Below, one piece after another: positions 34,700-43,571 of a DNA stretch of 64,000 nucleotides (positions are counted from its first letter, which is position 1; each line of letters begins with the position of its first letter). This stretch comes from Rhizobium terricola (lineage in GTDB: Bacteria; Pseudomonadota; Alphaproteobacteria; Rhizobiales; Rhizobiaceae). The translations under genes were made by a program, and so were the position numbers. Location of the stretch: contig NZ_JABBGK010000001.1 of assembly GCF_012927355.1 (NCBI RefSeq), positions 1,730,649 to 1,794,648 on the forward strand. Direction: 5' to 3'. Below the pieces are notes generated by a model. The model was not told the DNA's origin. It searched no databases and saw nothing but the letters and a program-made list of their open reading frames with translations.

Positions 34700-35665
34700 A
34701 TGGAATTGAAATGGCTTGAGGATTTCGTGACGCTCGCCGAAACCTCCAGCTTCTCGCGTTCGGCGGAACTCAGGAACGTCACGCAACCGGCCTTCAGCCG
34801 GCGAATCAAGCAACTGGAAGTCTGGCTCGGCGCTGCGCTCATCAACCGGGGAACGATGCCGGCAGAGTTGACGCCGGCCGGGCGCAGTTTCCTGCCGCTG
34901 GCGCAGGACACGATACGCGCCCTTTATGCGGCGCAGGAAGCGCTGCGGCCGACCTCGGAGTCAGGCATGGCGCGTTTTGCCGCCCTTCACACCCTCACCG
35001 TCACTTTCGTGCCGGCATGGCTCCAGCGGCTGGAACAGCAGATGCCGGATATCCGCATCAGCCTCATTCCCGACCGCGGCGGTATCGAGGCCAATCTGGC
35101 GTCGCTGGTCGATGGCGAGGCAGACTTTTTCCTCACCTATGCCCATCCGCGCGTGCCCTTCCATCTCGACCGGGAGCGCTTCGACCACCTTTCGATCGGT
35201 CGTGATCGCCTGGTTCCGGTGGCCGCTCCCCAAGTGAAGCTGCAACGCGAGCGCTGGGTGCCCGGCAAAGACCTTCTCGACACCGCAGTGCGCGACGGCA
35301 TCACCCTTCCCTATCTGAGCTACGGGTTCAGCTCATTCTTCGGCGTGGCACTCGGCCGTCTCTTTGCCGAGCGGCCACCGCTTCTCCGCCGCCAGGTGCA
35401 CGAGAACGCCATCAGCGCCGGCTTGAAGACGGTGGCGCTCACCGGCGCGGGCCTCTGCTGGCTGCCGCTCAGCCTGATCCAGGGCGAACTTCAGTCCGGC
35501 CTCCTCGTCGAAGCCTCGACCAATCCCGAATGGGCACTCGACCTCGAAATCCGCCTCTACCGCCACCTTGGCAGCCAGAGCAAGCTGGTGGAGAACGTCT
35601 GGAAGTGCACCGAGACCCTGCTGCGAACGGAGACGACCATGCCCACCGCGATCAGCACCGGATGA
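34700..35665 (+). CDS. LysR-family transcriptional regulator
   Basis: This 321-residue LTTR begins MELKWLEDFVTLAETSSFSRSAELRNVTQPAFSRRIKQLEVWLGAALINRG, a standard winged helix-turn-helix, followed by a two-lobed effector domain. The segment SFSRSAELRNVTQPAFSRRI is characteristic of the HypT/D-amino-acid-associated LysR group. It is divergent from the D-amino-acid operon and is probably its activator through the box at 34609-34623. Confidence 0.93.
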   Translation: MELKWLEDFVTLAETSSFSRSAELRNVTQPAFSRRIKQLEVWLGAALINRGTMPAELTPAGRSFLPLAQDTIRALYAAQEALRPTSESGMARFAALHTLTVTFVPAWLQRLEQQMPDIRISLIPDRGGIEANLASLVDGEADFFLTYAHPRVPFHLDRERFDHLSIGRDRLVPVAAPQVKLQRERWVPGKDLLDTAVRDGITLPYLSYGFSSFFGVALGRLFAERPPLLRRQVHENAISAGLKTVALTGAGLCWLPLSLIQGELQSGLLVEASTNPEWALDLEIRLYRHLGSQSKLVENVWKCTETLLRTETTMPTAISTG

Positions 35666-35836
35666 GGTGCAATCGCAAGTGCGGTTTGGCGCGAGGCTCG
35701 TTGCAGTCCATTCCAAAACTGCCCGGCGACCGTCCGCCGTACAGCCTTAAGAAATCGGAAGACACAGATTCACTAAAATGACGACGAGAAGCCGTTTGAT
35801 CGCCGCGCGAACAGTCTTGCAGGAGGCCAGTCAATC

Positions 35837-36105
35837 TCAATAGACGGGATGGTTGGCACAACAGGGGCAGCACCCCCGGTTGTTCTCGATTATCAGCTTC
35901 CAGCTACCCTCTTCGATCTCATCGACCTGATGGGCAATCTTGGCATTGGTAGTGTTATAGAGCGCCAGACGGGGCGTCGTCGCCTGCTTGAGATGGAAAA
36001 CATCGACAGGGGATTGTCGGAAAGACAGACATAGATCAGCCCGCCGATCGACTTGACGCTGACCGACTTCAAGCTCTTGCAGCTCTTGTCAGGGTCCTGG
36101 CCCAT
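35837..36105 (-). pseudogene. Rieske ring-hydroxylating oxygenase alpha-subunit fragment, frameshifted
   Basis: From 36105 one frame reads DKSCKSLKSVSVKSIGGLIY, then VCLSDNPL, matching the end of the Rieske domain (L-PVSVKSxxGLIFVCLSDNP). A second frame then reads TPRLALYNTTNAKIAHQVDE, IEEGSWKLIIENNRGCCPCC, ANHPVY and stops at 35837, matching the start of the catalytic domain (EIEEGNWKLIIENNRECxHCxxNHPEL). One frameshift separates the parts, and both gene ends are missing. The source resembles GbcA-type or stachydrine demethylase-type oxygenases. Confidence 0.75.
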
Positions 36106-36139
36106 ATGAGGCGTGTGGCCGAGGACGAGTCGTGAACCT

Positions 36140-36168
36140 GGCCCGTGCCCCTCTGCGGGGCACGGGCC
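36140..36168. terminator. strong GC stem-loop downstream of the NCS1 permease gene
   Basis: GGCCCGTGCCCC and GGGGCACGGGCC form a perfect 12-bp stem with loop TCTGC immediately after the permease stop at 36175. There is no T-run, so it is either a rho-assisted end or an mRNA-stabilising hairpin. Confidence 0.55.
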
Positions 36169-36174
36169 GCGTGA

Positions 36175-37530
36175 TCAGCCGGCCGCCAAAAACCAGGAGC
36201 GGCGCGCCTGCGTCAGGCCCGCAGCATAGATGCAGAAGGCGATGACGGCGGTTGCCGGTGCTGAGAACTCCGCAAAGGCGCCGCCCCAGACATGGAGCGA
36301 GATGCCAATGGCCGCGGCGACGAACCAGGCGCCGATGCCAAGGGGGTTGAAGGCCGGCACATGGCTGGCGCGGTACTCGATGGCACCGCCCACCAGAACG
36401 CTATACCGGTCGATCAGGATGTGCGCCATGGCGACCGCCACCCAAGCAACGACGAAGATGCCCTGATAGGCGAGCGCCGACAGCAGATAAGCGAAGACAT
36501 CCGCGAGCATCAGCACATAGACGATCGCGCCGACCGCCATTGCCCAGCCGATCCGCCCGAAGGGCAGTCTACCGAAGAGCTGCACGAGCGCTTCCATATT
36601 GACCGCGGCGAGATAGTAATTGGCAGTGTTGATGCGGGTCTGCGTAACCCAGACGAACAGCAGCCCCCAGATCCCCATGAGCTTCAGCAGCGCCAGCAGC
36701 ACGCTGACCTCCGAGAGGGCGCCGAGGTCCGGCACCGTGCCGATCATGAACATGCCGAAGAGGCCGCTCACCAGGAAGGCCATGGCATAGAAGGGCATGC
36801 CGAAGTTGAACCAGGCGTGATAGCCCGCATCCTCCTCGCGGCCGAAGCGGGCATAGTCGAAGGTGAACATCATCAGCACCCAGACGCCCATGTAGTAGAC
36901 GAAGCACGACCACCAGCCACCGGCCGGAGCGCCGCCTTCCGGCCCGAGGTTCAGCCACTTGTCGCTGTAGCCATATTCGCCGACGGCGAGGAAGACCGCG
37001 ACGACGAGGCCGAGGATGTAGAACGGCAACAAGACGCCGTTGAACTTGTCGAGCCAGGTCTGGATGCTGCCGAAGATCAGCGGCACGCTGTAGAGAACCA
37101 CGATCAGCGCCGCGAACGGATATGAGATCGACGGCAGGATCGTGGTGATGCCGACGGCGATCACCGAGCCCTCAAAGACGGCGTAGTAGATCGCCGTGGC
37201 GCAGAAGATGAGGGTCGCCAGCCCTGCCCCGACATTACCGAACAGCACGCGCGAGAACAGGGCGACGGAAAGCCCGGTGCGGATGGCGAAGCGGCTGAGC
37301 ACCGCATTGACGAGGCCGTAGACGACCACCGAGAGCACCATGCCGATAATGGCATTGCGCGTACCGAAATTGAGCGCCATCGCCGCTCCGACCACGATGT
37401 AGAAGACGGCGCTGCACACCGCCCACCACGCCATCGTCAACGCCCCACGGGGCATGCGCGCCTGTGGCGGCACCGCCACGTTGGAAAAGTCAGAAGTCTC
37501 GGCCTCCACGGCCGATAGGTTGCCTGCCAT
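36175..37530 (-). CDS. NCS1-family permease (cytosine/purine/hydantoin type)
   Basis: This 451-residue transporter has twelve hydrophobic segments and NCS1 features such as GTRNAIIGMVLSVVVYG near the N-terminus and the mid-protein segment SVPLIFGSIQTWLDKFNGVLLPFY. It lies at the end of the hyuB-hyuA operon, after a 7-bp hairpin. NCS1 members such as Mhp1 import hydantoins, which suits this context. The exact substrate is inferred from neighbours. Confidence 0.9.
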   Translation of the reverse strand: MAGNLSAVEAETSDFSNVAVPPQARMPRGALTMAWWAVCSAVFYIVVGAAMALNFGTRNAIIGMVLSVVVYGLVNAVLSRFAIRTGLSVALFSRVLFGNVGAGLATLIFCATAIYYAVFEGSVIAVGITTILPSISYPFAALIVVLYSVPLIFGSIQTWLDKFNGVLLPFYILGLVVAVFLAVGEYGYSDKWLNLGPEGGAPAGGWWSCFVYYMGVWVLMMFTFDYARFGREEDAGYHAWFNFGMPFYAMAFLVSGLFGMFMIGTVPDLGALSEVSVLLALLKLMGIWGLLFVWVTQTRINTANYYLAAVNMEALVQLFGRLPFGRIGWAMAVGAIVYVLMLADVFAYLLSALAYQGIFVVAWVAVAMAHILIDRYSVLVGGAIEYRASHVPAFNPLGIGAWFVAAAIGISLHVWGGAFAEFSAPATAVIAFCIYAAGLTQARRSWFLAAG

Positions 37531-37558
37531 TGTTGTCCCCTCTTCGTTGCAGGTGGCC

Positions 37559-37578
37559 GCCCCGCCCGAATGCGGGGC
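37559..37578 (-). promoter_or_regulatory. intercistronic hairpin between hyuA and the permease gene
   Basis: GCCCCGC and GCGGGGC form a 7-bp stem with a 6-base loop in the 55-base gap between hyuA and the NCS1 permease. It may tune relative expression or mRNA stability. No T-run follows. Confidence 0.5.
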
Positions 37579-37585
37579 AAAACCG

Positions 37586-39667
37586 TCAGTCTTCCCGTGT
37601 CAGCAGATAACTGCCGCTTTCATGCAGAACGCTCGTCCAGCCGGGCTCGATGACGATGGTCGTCGTCACCTCCTCGATGACGGCCGGCCCCGTGATGCGG
37701 GCGCCCGCGCCGAGCTTCGCGCCGTCGTAGATCGGCGTTGAGACCGGCTTGCCCGACTGGTCGAAGATCGCGTCGCGATGGCCCTTCAGCGCCTCACGAG
37801 CGTCGGCACCTGCCAAGAGCTTCGGCGGGCGGACCTTCTCGATACGGCCGTAGATGGTGGATTCCAGGTTCACCACCTCGACCGCGCTGTGGCGCTCGGC
37901 ATAGGTGTAGAGCTCCTCGTGGCGGGCATGGAAGGCATCCTTGACCTTCTCGATCGTGGCCTCGTCGATCGGGAAGGTTCCAATGTCCACCGTGCACTCG
38001 TGCACCTGGCCGACATAGCGCATGTCAATCGAGCGCTTGATGTCGATGACATCAGGGGCAAAGCCGTCCGCCTCCAGATGGGCAACGCCCTTCGCTTCGA
38101 TCTCCTTGAACAGGCTGTCGATGCGCTCATAGGCCGCTGCATTGTCGAGGCGCACGGGCGCGGGCGCCATATAGTTGTACTTCACGTCGGAGATGATCTG
38201 GCCGAAGGCGCAAAGGCCTGAAGCGAGCTTGGGCAGGATAATGGTGTCGATGCCCATCTCCCGCGCCAGCGCCGTGATATGCGCTGCTGTTGCGCCCCCT
38301 GCCCCCACCAGCACGAAATCGCGCGGATCGTAGCCTCGCTCGACCGAAACGCGGCGGATGCCGTTGACCATCGAGTTGTTGACGATGGCGAACATGCCGT
38401 AGGCCGCCTGCTCCACGGAGATGCCGAGCGGTCCTGCGACCCTCGCCACCGCCGCGCGCGCCTTCTCGATGTCGAGCGGCAGCTTGCCGCCGAGGAGACC
38501 CTCGGGGTTGAGGTAACCGAGAACGAGGTTCGCATCCGACGTCGTCGGCTCGGTACCGCCGCGTCCGTAGCAGGCGGGACCCGGCTCGGAACCGGCGGAC
38601 TGCGGGCCGACCTGCAGGAGGCCGAGCGGATCGATCCAGCCGATCGAGCCGCCGCCTGCGCCCAGCGTCTCGACCTGGATCATCGGCACGCCGATGCGGT
38701 AGCGCAGGAAGTCGATGTTCTTGTTGAGGTTGGTCTGTCCGTTCCGGGTGAGCGTGATGTCGAAGGACGTGCCGCCCATATCGACGGTGATGACGTTCGT
38801 GTGGTCGAAGGGCGCGCCGGCATAAAGGCCCGCCTGCGGCGCCGACGCCGGACCGGAATTGATGGCGTAGACCGAGCGGTCGGTCATGACCTGGCCCACG
38901 GCAAGCCCACCGTTCGACTGGAAGTAGCGCACCGGCTGCTTAGCGCCGAGTTTGCGGAAATAGGCGTCGACCGCCATCACGTAGCGGCGCATGACAGGGG
39001 CGAGATAGGCGTTCGTCACCGCGGTGGAGGTGCGGGTATATTCGCGCACCTGCGGGTAGAGTTCGCCGCCGACCGTGAGAATGGCCTCCGGCATCATCTC
39101 GCGCACGATCTCGGCCGCGCGCCGCTCGTGGCTCGGATCGAGCACCGACCAGACGAAAGAGATGGCGACGGTCTCGACGCCTTCCCTGAGGAAGAGCCTG
39201 CAGGCCTCGCGCACATCCTCCTCATGGAGCGGGGTGCGCACCGAACCGTCCGACAGAACGCGCTCGCGCACGCCGCGCCTGAGGTAGCGCGGCACCAGCA
39301 TGGTCGCCGCCGGATATTCCGGATCGTAGCGGAAGCCGTCCTCCTTGTGACCGTTGCGGATCTCAATGGAATCCTCGTGCCCCGCCGTGCAGATCAGGCC
39401 CGTCTTGCCACCGCGATGCGTGATGAGGGCGTTGAGGCCGACCGTGGTTCCGTTGATGCAGAGGTCGCAGTTCGCGATGATGTCCTCGATCGGCTTGCCT
39501 AGGTCGGCGGCGATCAGCCCCAGTCCGTTCTCGATGGCCTTCGTGGGATCGGAGGGCGTGGAGAGCGCCTTGAAGAGCTTGACTTCCCCCGTCGCGCGAT
39601 CGGCGATGACGAAGTCGGTAAAGGTGCCGCCGGCATCGATGCCGAGGCGGTACGAATGCATGGTCAT
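37586..39667 (-). CDS. hydantoinase/oxoprolinase subunit A (HyuA)
   Basis: This 693-residue protein of the ASKHA ATPase fold begins YRLGIDAGGTFTDFVIADR (phosphate 1 loop) and has VITVDMGGTSFDITLTRNG and LVGAGGATAAHITALAREMG, the other nucleotide-binding blocks. With HyuB it forms an ATP-dependent hydrolase of hydantoins, N-methylhydantoin or 5-oxoproline, or an acetone-carboxylase-like enzyme. The start at 39667 has AAGGA 9 bases upstream. It begins 12 bases after the hyuB stop. Confidence 0.93.
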   Translation of the reverse strand: MTMHSYRLGIDAGGTFTDFVIADRATGEVKLFKALSTPSDPTKAIENGLGLIAADLGKPIEDIIANCDLCINGTTVGLNALITHRGGKTGLICTAGHEDSIEIRNGHKEDGFRYDPEYPAATMLVPRYLRRGVRERVLSDGSVRTPLHEEDVREACRLFLREGVETVAISFVWSVLDPSHERRAAEIVREMMPEAILTVGGELYPQVREYTRTSTAVTNAYLAPVMRRYVMAVDAYFRKLGAKQPVRYFQSNGGLAVGQVMTDRSVYAINSGPASAPQAGLYAGAPFDHTNVITVDMGGTSFDITLTRNGQTNLNKNIDFLRYRIGVPMIQVETLGAGGGSIGWIDPLGLLQVGPQSAGSEPGPACYGRGGTEPTTSDANLVLGYLNPEGLLGGKLPLDIEKARAAVARVAGPLGISVEQAAYGMFAIVNNSMVNGIRRVSVERGYDPRDFVLVGAGGATAAHITALAREMGIDTIILPKLASGLCAFGQIISDVKYNYMAPAPVRLDNAAAYERIDSLFKEIEAKGVAHLEADGFAPDVIDIKRSIDMRYVGQVHECTVDIGTFPIDEATIEKVKDAFHARHEELYTYAERHSAVEVVNLESTIYGRIEKVRPPKLLAGADAREALKGHRDAIFDQSGKPVSTPIYDGAKLGAGARITGPAVIEEVTTTIVIEPGWTSVLHESGSYLLTRED

Positions 39668-39679
39668 GTCTGGTTTTCC

Positions 39680-41440
39680 TTACGCGGTGGCTCTGAGCCG
39701 TTCGGTTGCGGCCGTGTCGACCTCGAGGGTCTGCGGGTTCGCGATCACGACGCCATAGTCGAGACGGGCACCTTCGATGGAGACGAGGCCGTTGCGCACG
39801 TCCCAGACCACCTTCTCGACCGGCCGTTCGAACGGATTGCCGTAGCCGCCGCCGCCCGGATTGAGGTTGGTGATCGTCTGGCCCGGCCTGATGGTCTCTA
39901 TGATGTTCTTGCGCTCGACCTCGACCTTGCCGTCGCGGCGCAGTTCGACACGGCCGACCTTGGTGTCGACCATCGCAGACTTGGCTCCGGCCGCGCCCAT
40001 GGCCGGGATGCGCCGGCCCTCGCCGAAGCCGATGCACAGGATGTCACCATTGAGCGGCTCGACCTCCCAGGCCGTGCCCGAGCCACCGCGGAACTTGCCG
40101 GCGCCGCCCGAGTCGGTCATCAGCGCATAGCGGTGGATGACGATGGGATAGGAATATTCGAGCAGCTCGACATCGCCCGATGTGAGCGCCCCGAAGCAGC
40201 ATTCCGGGCCAACCGCGTGCCAACCATCCTGCTTGGGCGTCGCCCCGCCACCGGAGATGATGGTGGCGAGCACCATGGTCACGAACTCCTCGTTGTTGCG
40301 TGCGTCACGGCCGGCGATGTTGAGGCCGTTGGCATGGCCCCAGGAGGCCGAGACCTTGGAGGGCATCGCCTTTTCGAAGGCCAGGCGCACGGCGTCCGTC
40401 AGGGTTTCCATGGGCGTCGTCGTGCAGTTCATGTGCGGGGCCGGCTCCTGCGCGTTGCAGAGCGTGCCCTTCGGCCCGAAGTCGAGGCTGACGCAGCGAT
40501 AGAGCCCTTCGTTGTAGGGTGGCGGCAGGGCCGCGAACATCATCAGGCCGAGATAGACGCCGGAATGGGAATTGCCTTCATAGGAGTTGATGAAATAGGG
40601 CACCTGCGGCGGGCTATCGATCGCGATATGGCAGCTGTCGCCGGTGATCGTCACCGTCGCCTTGATCTCGAAGTCGCCGAAACCGTGCCCGGCATCCTCC
40701 AGGATGGCGGAGCCTTCATAGGTGCCGTCCGGCACCGTGGCGATCAGCGCGCGCATGTGGCGGTCGGCCATGTCGAGCAGCGTGTCGACGCAGGCATCCA
40801 CCTCGGCCTTGCCGTACTTGTCGAGCATGGCTATGAGGTTGCGCTCGCCCACCTGGCAGGCGCCGATGAGCGCACGAAAGTCACCCTCCTGGTCGCGCCG
40901 GGCACGCATGTTGGTGAGGATCATGTTGAGTACGTCATGGCGCGGCTTGCCGCGGTCCCAGATCTTGACCGGCGGGATGCGCAGGCACTCGGCGTAGATT
41001 TCCGTGGCGTTCGGGTTGTACCCGGCCGGCACCGGCCCGCCGATATCGGTCAGATGTCCCTTGCAGACGGTCCAGTAGACCAGTTCGCCCTTGTAGAAGA
41101 CCGGTTTGTACATGCAGGTGTCGATGGCATGGCTGCCGCCGAAGGCGGGGTCGTTGTGAAGGAAGAGGTCGCCTTCATGAATGTCGTCGCCGAAGAAGGC
41201 CGCAACCGCTTTCATCGCGGGGATGAGCGAGCCGAGATGGATCGGGATGTCCTGGCCTTGCAGGATCATCTCGGGCCGGGCGTTGAAGAGCGCCGTCGAA
41301 TAGTCGTGCGCCAGGTTGAAGACCGACGAGCGCGCCGTCTTTTCAAGCGCAAGCGTCATTTCGCGCTGGGTCGTCTCGAGCATGCCCCGCACGACCGAGA
41401 GCGTGATCGGGTCTACTTTTGAAGTCTGGGTATGAAGCAT
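39680..41440 (-). CDS. hydantoinase/oxoprolinase subunit B (HyuB)
   Basis: This 586-residue protein shows the HyuB family pattern: DPITLSVVRGMLETTQREMTLALEKTARS, FLHNDPAFGGSHAIDTCMYKPVF, TTTPMETLTDAVRLAFEKAMP and the Gly-rich C-terminal TNLNPGGGGYGNPFERP. The start at 41440 (MLHTQTSKVDPIT) is chosen from family length. An upstream in-frame extension lacks coding character. It is the first gene of the operon, and its leader contains the 16-bp palindrome at 41536-41551. Confidence 0.93.
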   Translation of the reverse strand: MLHTQTSKVDPITLSVVRGMLETTQREMTLALEKTARSSVFNLAHDYSTALFNARPEMILQGQDIPIHLGSLIPAMKAVAAFFGDDIHEGDLFLHNDPAFGGSHAIDTCMYKPVFYKGELVYWTVCKGHLTDIGGPVPAGYNPNATEIYAECLRIPPVKIWDRGKPRHDVLNMILTNMRARRDQEGDFRALIGACQVGERNLIAMLDKYGKAEVDACVDTLLDMADRHMRALIATVPDGTYEGSAILEDAGHGFGDFEIKATVTITGDSCHIAIDSPPQVPYFINSYEGNSHSGVYLGLMMFAALPPPYNEGLYRCVSLDFGPKGTLCNAQEPAPHMNCTTTPMETLTDAVRLAFEKAMPSKVSASWGHANGLNIAGRDARNNEEFVTMVLATIISGGGATPKQDGWHAVGPECCFGALTSGDVELLEYSYPIVIHRYALMTDSGGAGKFRGGSGTAWEVEPLNGDILCIGFGEGRRIPAMGAAGAKSAMVDTKVGRVELRRDGKVEVERKNIIETIRPGQTITNLNPGGGGYGNPFERPVEKVVWDVRNGLVSIEGARLDYGVVIANPQTLEVDTAATERLRATA

Positions 41441-41535
41441 CGTGTTCACGCTGGTTGAGGGCGAGAACCGACGGCCTGGAAACCGGTCGTCTAGCTGATA
41501 TGTCTGTTCCCTGGCAGCCGGTATCTGTCGCACCG

Positions 41536-41551
41536 TTGAAGCCGGCTTCAA
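41536..41551. promoter_or_regulatory. perfect 16-bp palindrome in the hyuB/AraC divergent region
   Basis: TTGAAGCCGGCTTCAA is a perfect 16-base palindrome ~96 bases upstream of hyuB and ~130 bases upstream of the AraC gene. AraC proteins usually bind direct repeats, so this may be the site of another regulator or of a dimeric AraC arrangement. Confidence 0.5.
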
Positions 41552-41682
41552 TCTAGGCAGAGTTTTCCGCCTCCGTCTTTGCAGGCAGGGAACAACGATT
41601 TGCGCGCCGACGCATAAGCTGCCATTTTCATTGCCTGGCAGAAATCCTGTGCGTACCTTCGATCCCAAGAGGACGAGCCCGC

Positions 41683-42651
41683 ATGAAGACGAGCATCACC
41701 ACGAGCGCGACGCGCCCGCCCGACCGCAGCCGCCACTGGCACGAGGCCATCGCCTCGGCCTATTTTCCGCTCGACCTTCGCTTCCGCGATGCCGACCGGT
41801 TTTCCGGCGACCTGACCACCTGGCGGTTCGGCGACGTGTCGATCTCCCGCCTCACTTGCGATGCGCTTCAATATCTGCGCCTGCCGCACCATTTCCGCGG
41901 CGCGCGGGAGGAGGAGTTCCTCGTGACGGTGCCGGCAAGGGCGGAGGTGTTCTTTTCCCAGTGCGGTCGGGAGGTCAAATGCAGACCCGGCGGCTTCATT
42001 CTGGAGCGCAGCAGCGAGCCTTACCAGTTCAGCCACGCCGAACCGGCCGACATGTGGGTGCTGAAGGTCGACGCGGACGCGTTGACCGGCCGGTTGCGAG
42101 CGCCGGACCGCTTCTGCACGTTGCAGTTCGAGGCAAACAATGGTGCAGGCGGCCTCTTCAACGACATGCTGCAACTTCTGCCCGCCCGTTTCGACGGGAT
42201 GACGCAGGAGGCAAGGTCGACGGTCGGCCGCCAATTGGTCGATCTGCTCGTGCTGGCGGTCAAAGCCGACGAACGCGTGCTCACTTCAGGCAACTCGACC
42301 GTTCGCGCCGCCCATCTCGCTCGTATTGAGGCTTATATCCGCACCAACCTTCACGAGTTCGGTCTTCGGCCCGAGCGCATCGCACAAGCCTGCGGCATCT
42401 CCACCCGTTATCTGCATGAGTTGTTCAGAGACACCGATCAGACGGTAAGAGACTGGATTCGCGACCAGCGGCTGACCGCCTGCCGCGAAGCGCTCGCCGA
42501 CCCGAACAACAACCAAACCGCAGCGGAGATCGCCTACCGCTGGGGCTTCGGCGACCAGACACAGTTCTCCCGGGTTTTCAAAGCCCATTTCGGCGTTCCG
42601 CCAGGGGAGTTCCGGGAGAAGGCTCGTGGATCTGCAGGCGGGACGAGATGA
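41683..42651 (+). CDS. AraC-family transcriptional regulator
   Basis: This 322-residue regulator has an N-terminal AraC-binding-like domain as in the FeaR/NphR group (HWHEAIASAYFPLDLRFRD, PADMWVLKVDADAL) and a C-terminal double helix-turn-helix (RPERIAQACGISTRYLHELFRDTDQTVRDWIRDQRL, then AAEIAYRWGFGDQTQFSRVFKAHFGVPPGEFR). It is divergent from hyuB and the probable activator of the hydantoin operon. Confidence 0.92.
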   Translation: MKTSITTSATRPPDRSRHWHEAIASAYFPLDLRFRDADRFSGDLTTWRFGDVSISRLTCDALQYLRLPHHFRGAREEEFLVTVPARAEVFFSQCGREVKCRPGGFILERSSEPYQFSHAEPADMWVLKVDADALTGRLRAPDRFCTLQFEANNGAGGLFNDMLQLLPARFDGMTQEARSTVGRQLVDLLVLAVKADERVLTSGNSTVRAAHLARIEAYIRTNLHEFGLRPERIAQACGISTRYLHELFRDTDQTVRDWIRDQRLTACREALADPNNNQTAAEIAYRWGFGDQTQFSRVFKAHFGVPPGEFREKARGSAGGTR

Positions 42652-43571
42652 ACAGCTCCAAACGCACTGAGGTGCTTCAACCATCAGCGGCAGGCCAAAC
42701 GGCCTCATCACCGCAGGGCCTATCCGACCGTGCCTGTTACCTTTGAATATGGCATCACCCCTTTGGACGGTTCTCTCCTCGAACTGGTAGAGCCGCTCAG
42801 ACAGTGGCCCATCAGTGTTCTCCCAGAGTTCCAGCAGGCGCGGCAGGCCATGCGGCCCAGCTGATAAGGTGCGATATCAAGAGCTTCGGCCGAAACCCGC
42901 TTTGGCCACTTCCATCCCCCCAAAGAATAAGCCCGCTTGATTTGACCGCTATTGGTCGATGCCGCCGTGGTGATGCCTCATCTGACGTCAAGAACGTGAT
43001 GGGGCCAAGTGGTTTCGCTGGCCTGGATCTGCACATATCGTCTCGCCTTGAAGTGAATTGAACCGGCGACCGATTCGATTCTTCGCGTAACCGCAAGCAA
43101 ACGAATCGCCTGGAGCAACCAGTTAGCCCAGCGCGAATGACCGGCATGGGGCCGGAGGCGGACAGTCCGCTCCTATCGAGTGGACCTTCGAAGCGGAGAT
43201 TTCTATTCAAGTAGCAATAACGGTGCCCGACACCGCCGGCCGTACTGCGTCAAATCTCAGTGCGCTCCGCAAGCTCTGACGCGTCTTCCATGTCGACACC
43301 AAGGTATCCTACCGGTGTTTTCGATCTTGGCATGCCCAAGCAGAAACTCGCCCTCACGTCAGTCGTGATCTCGAACTGAAGTTCTCCGCGGGTCACCATT
43401 GGCCAATGGAGGAAGGCATACTGCGGACTTAACCGATGCCTCGCTCACCGGCTTCAGCAAATCGAAAGCGGGTCTTTTACTTTGAGAACACGGATGAAGA
43501 GAGCCATCGCCAATCGGGGATATCGATATGCCTTCGGAGTACCACCCGACACAGGTCGTTGAAGTTCAATT
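42652..43571. other. non-coding gap with integrase relic
   Basis: This ~920-base region between the AraC gene and kdpE holds one recognisable relic, the tyrosine-recombinase tail at 43250-43355. The short open frames in the remainder lack ribosome binding sites, codon bias and recognisable motifs. Confidence 0.6.
43250..43355 (-). pseudogene. tyrosine recombinase (integrase) C-terminal relic with one-base insertion
   Basis: The minus strand reads EGEFLLGHAKIENT and, after a shift of one base near 43312-43315, TVGYLGVDMEDASELAERTEI and a stop. This is the end of a phage-type integrase (LLGHxKIENTVRYLGVDxEDALELAExxEI) with the catalytic His and Tyr visible, but the Arg-like position before Tyr is Gly. 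An extra G in ACCGGTAGG explains the shift. The upstream four fifths of the gene are gone. Confidence 0.8.

Larger units (their letters stand above)
35666..36174. other. gap with Rieske relic and stem-loop
   Basis: About 510 bases between the LysR gene and the NCS1 permease. It contains the Rieske oxygenase fragment and the GC-rich stem-loop listed separately. The stretch 35666-35836 shows nothing recognisable. Confidence 0.5.

Noticed and set aside
39656..41422. 588-codon open frame antisense to hyuB
   Set aside because: Shadow frame with biased composition. hyuB is well supported by family motifs.
42652..43210. Open frames of 80-130 codons between the AraC gene and the integrase relic
   Set aside because: No ribosome binding site, no codon bias and no recognisable motifs on either strand.
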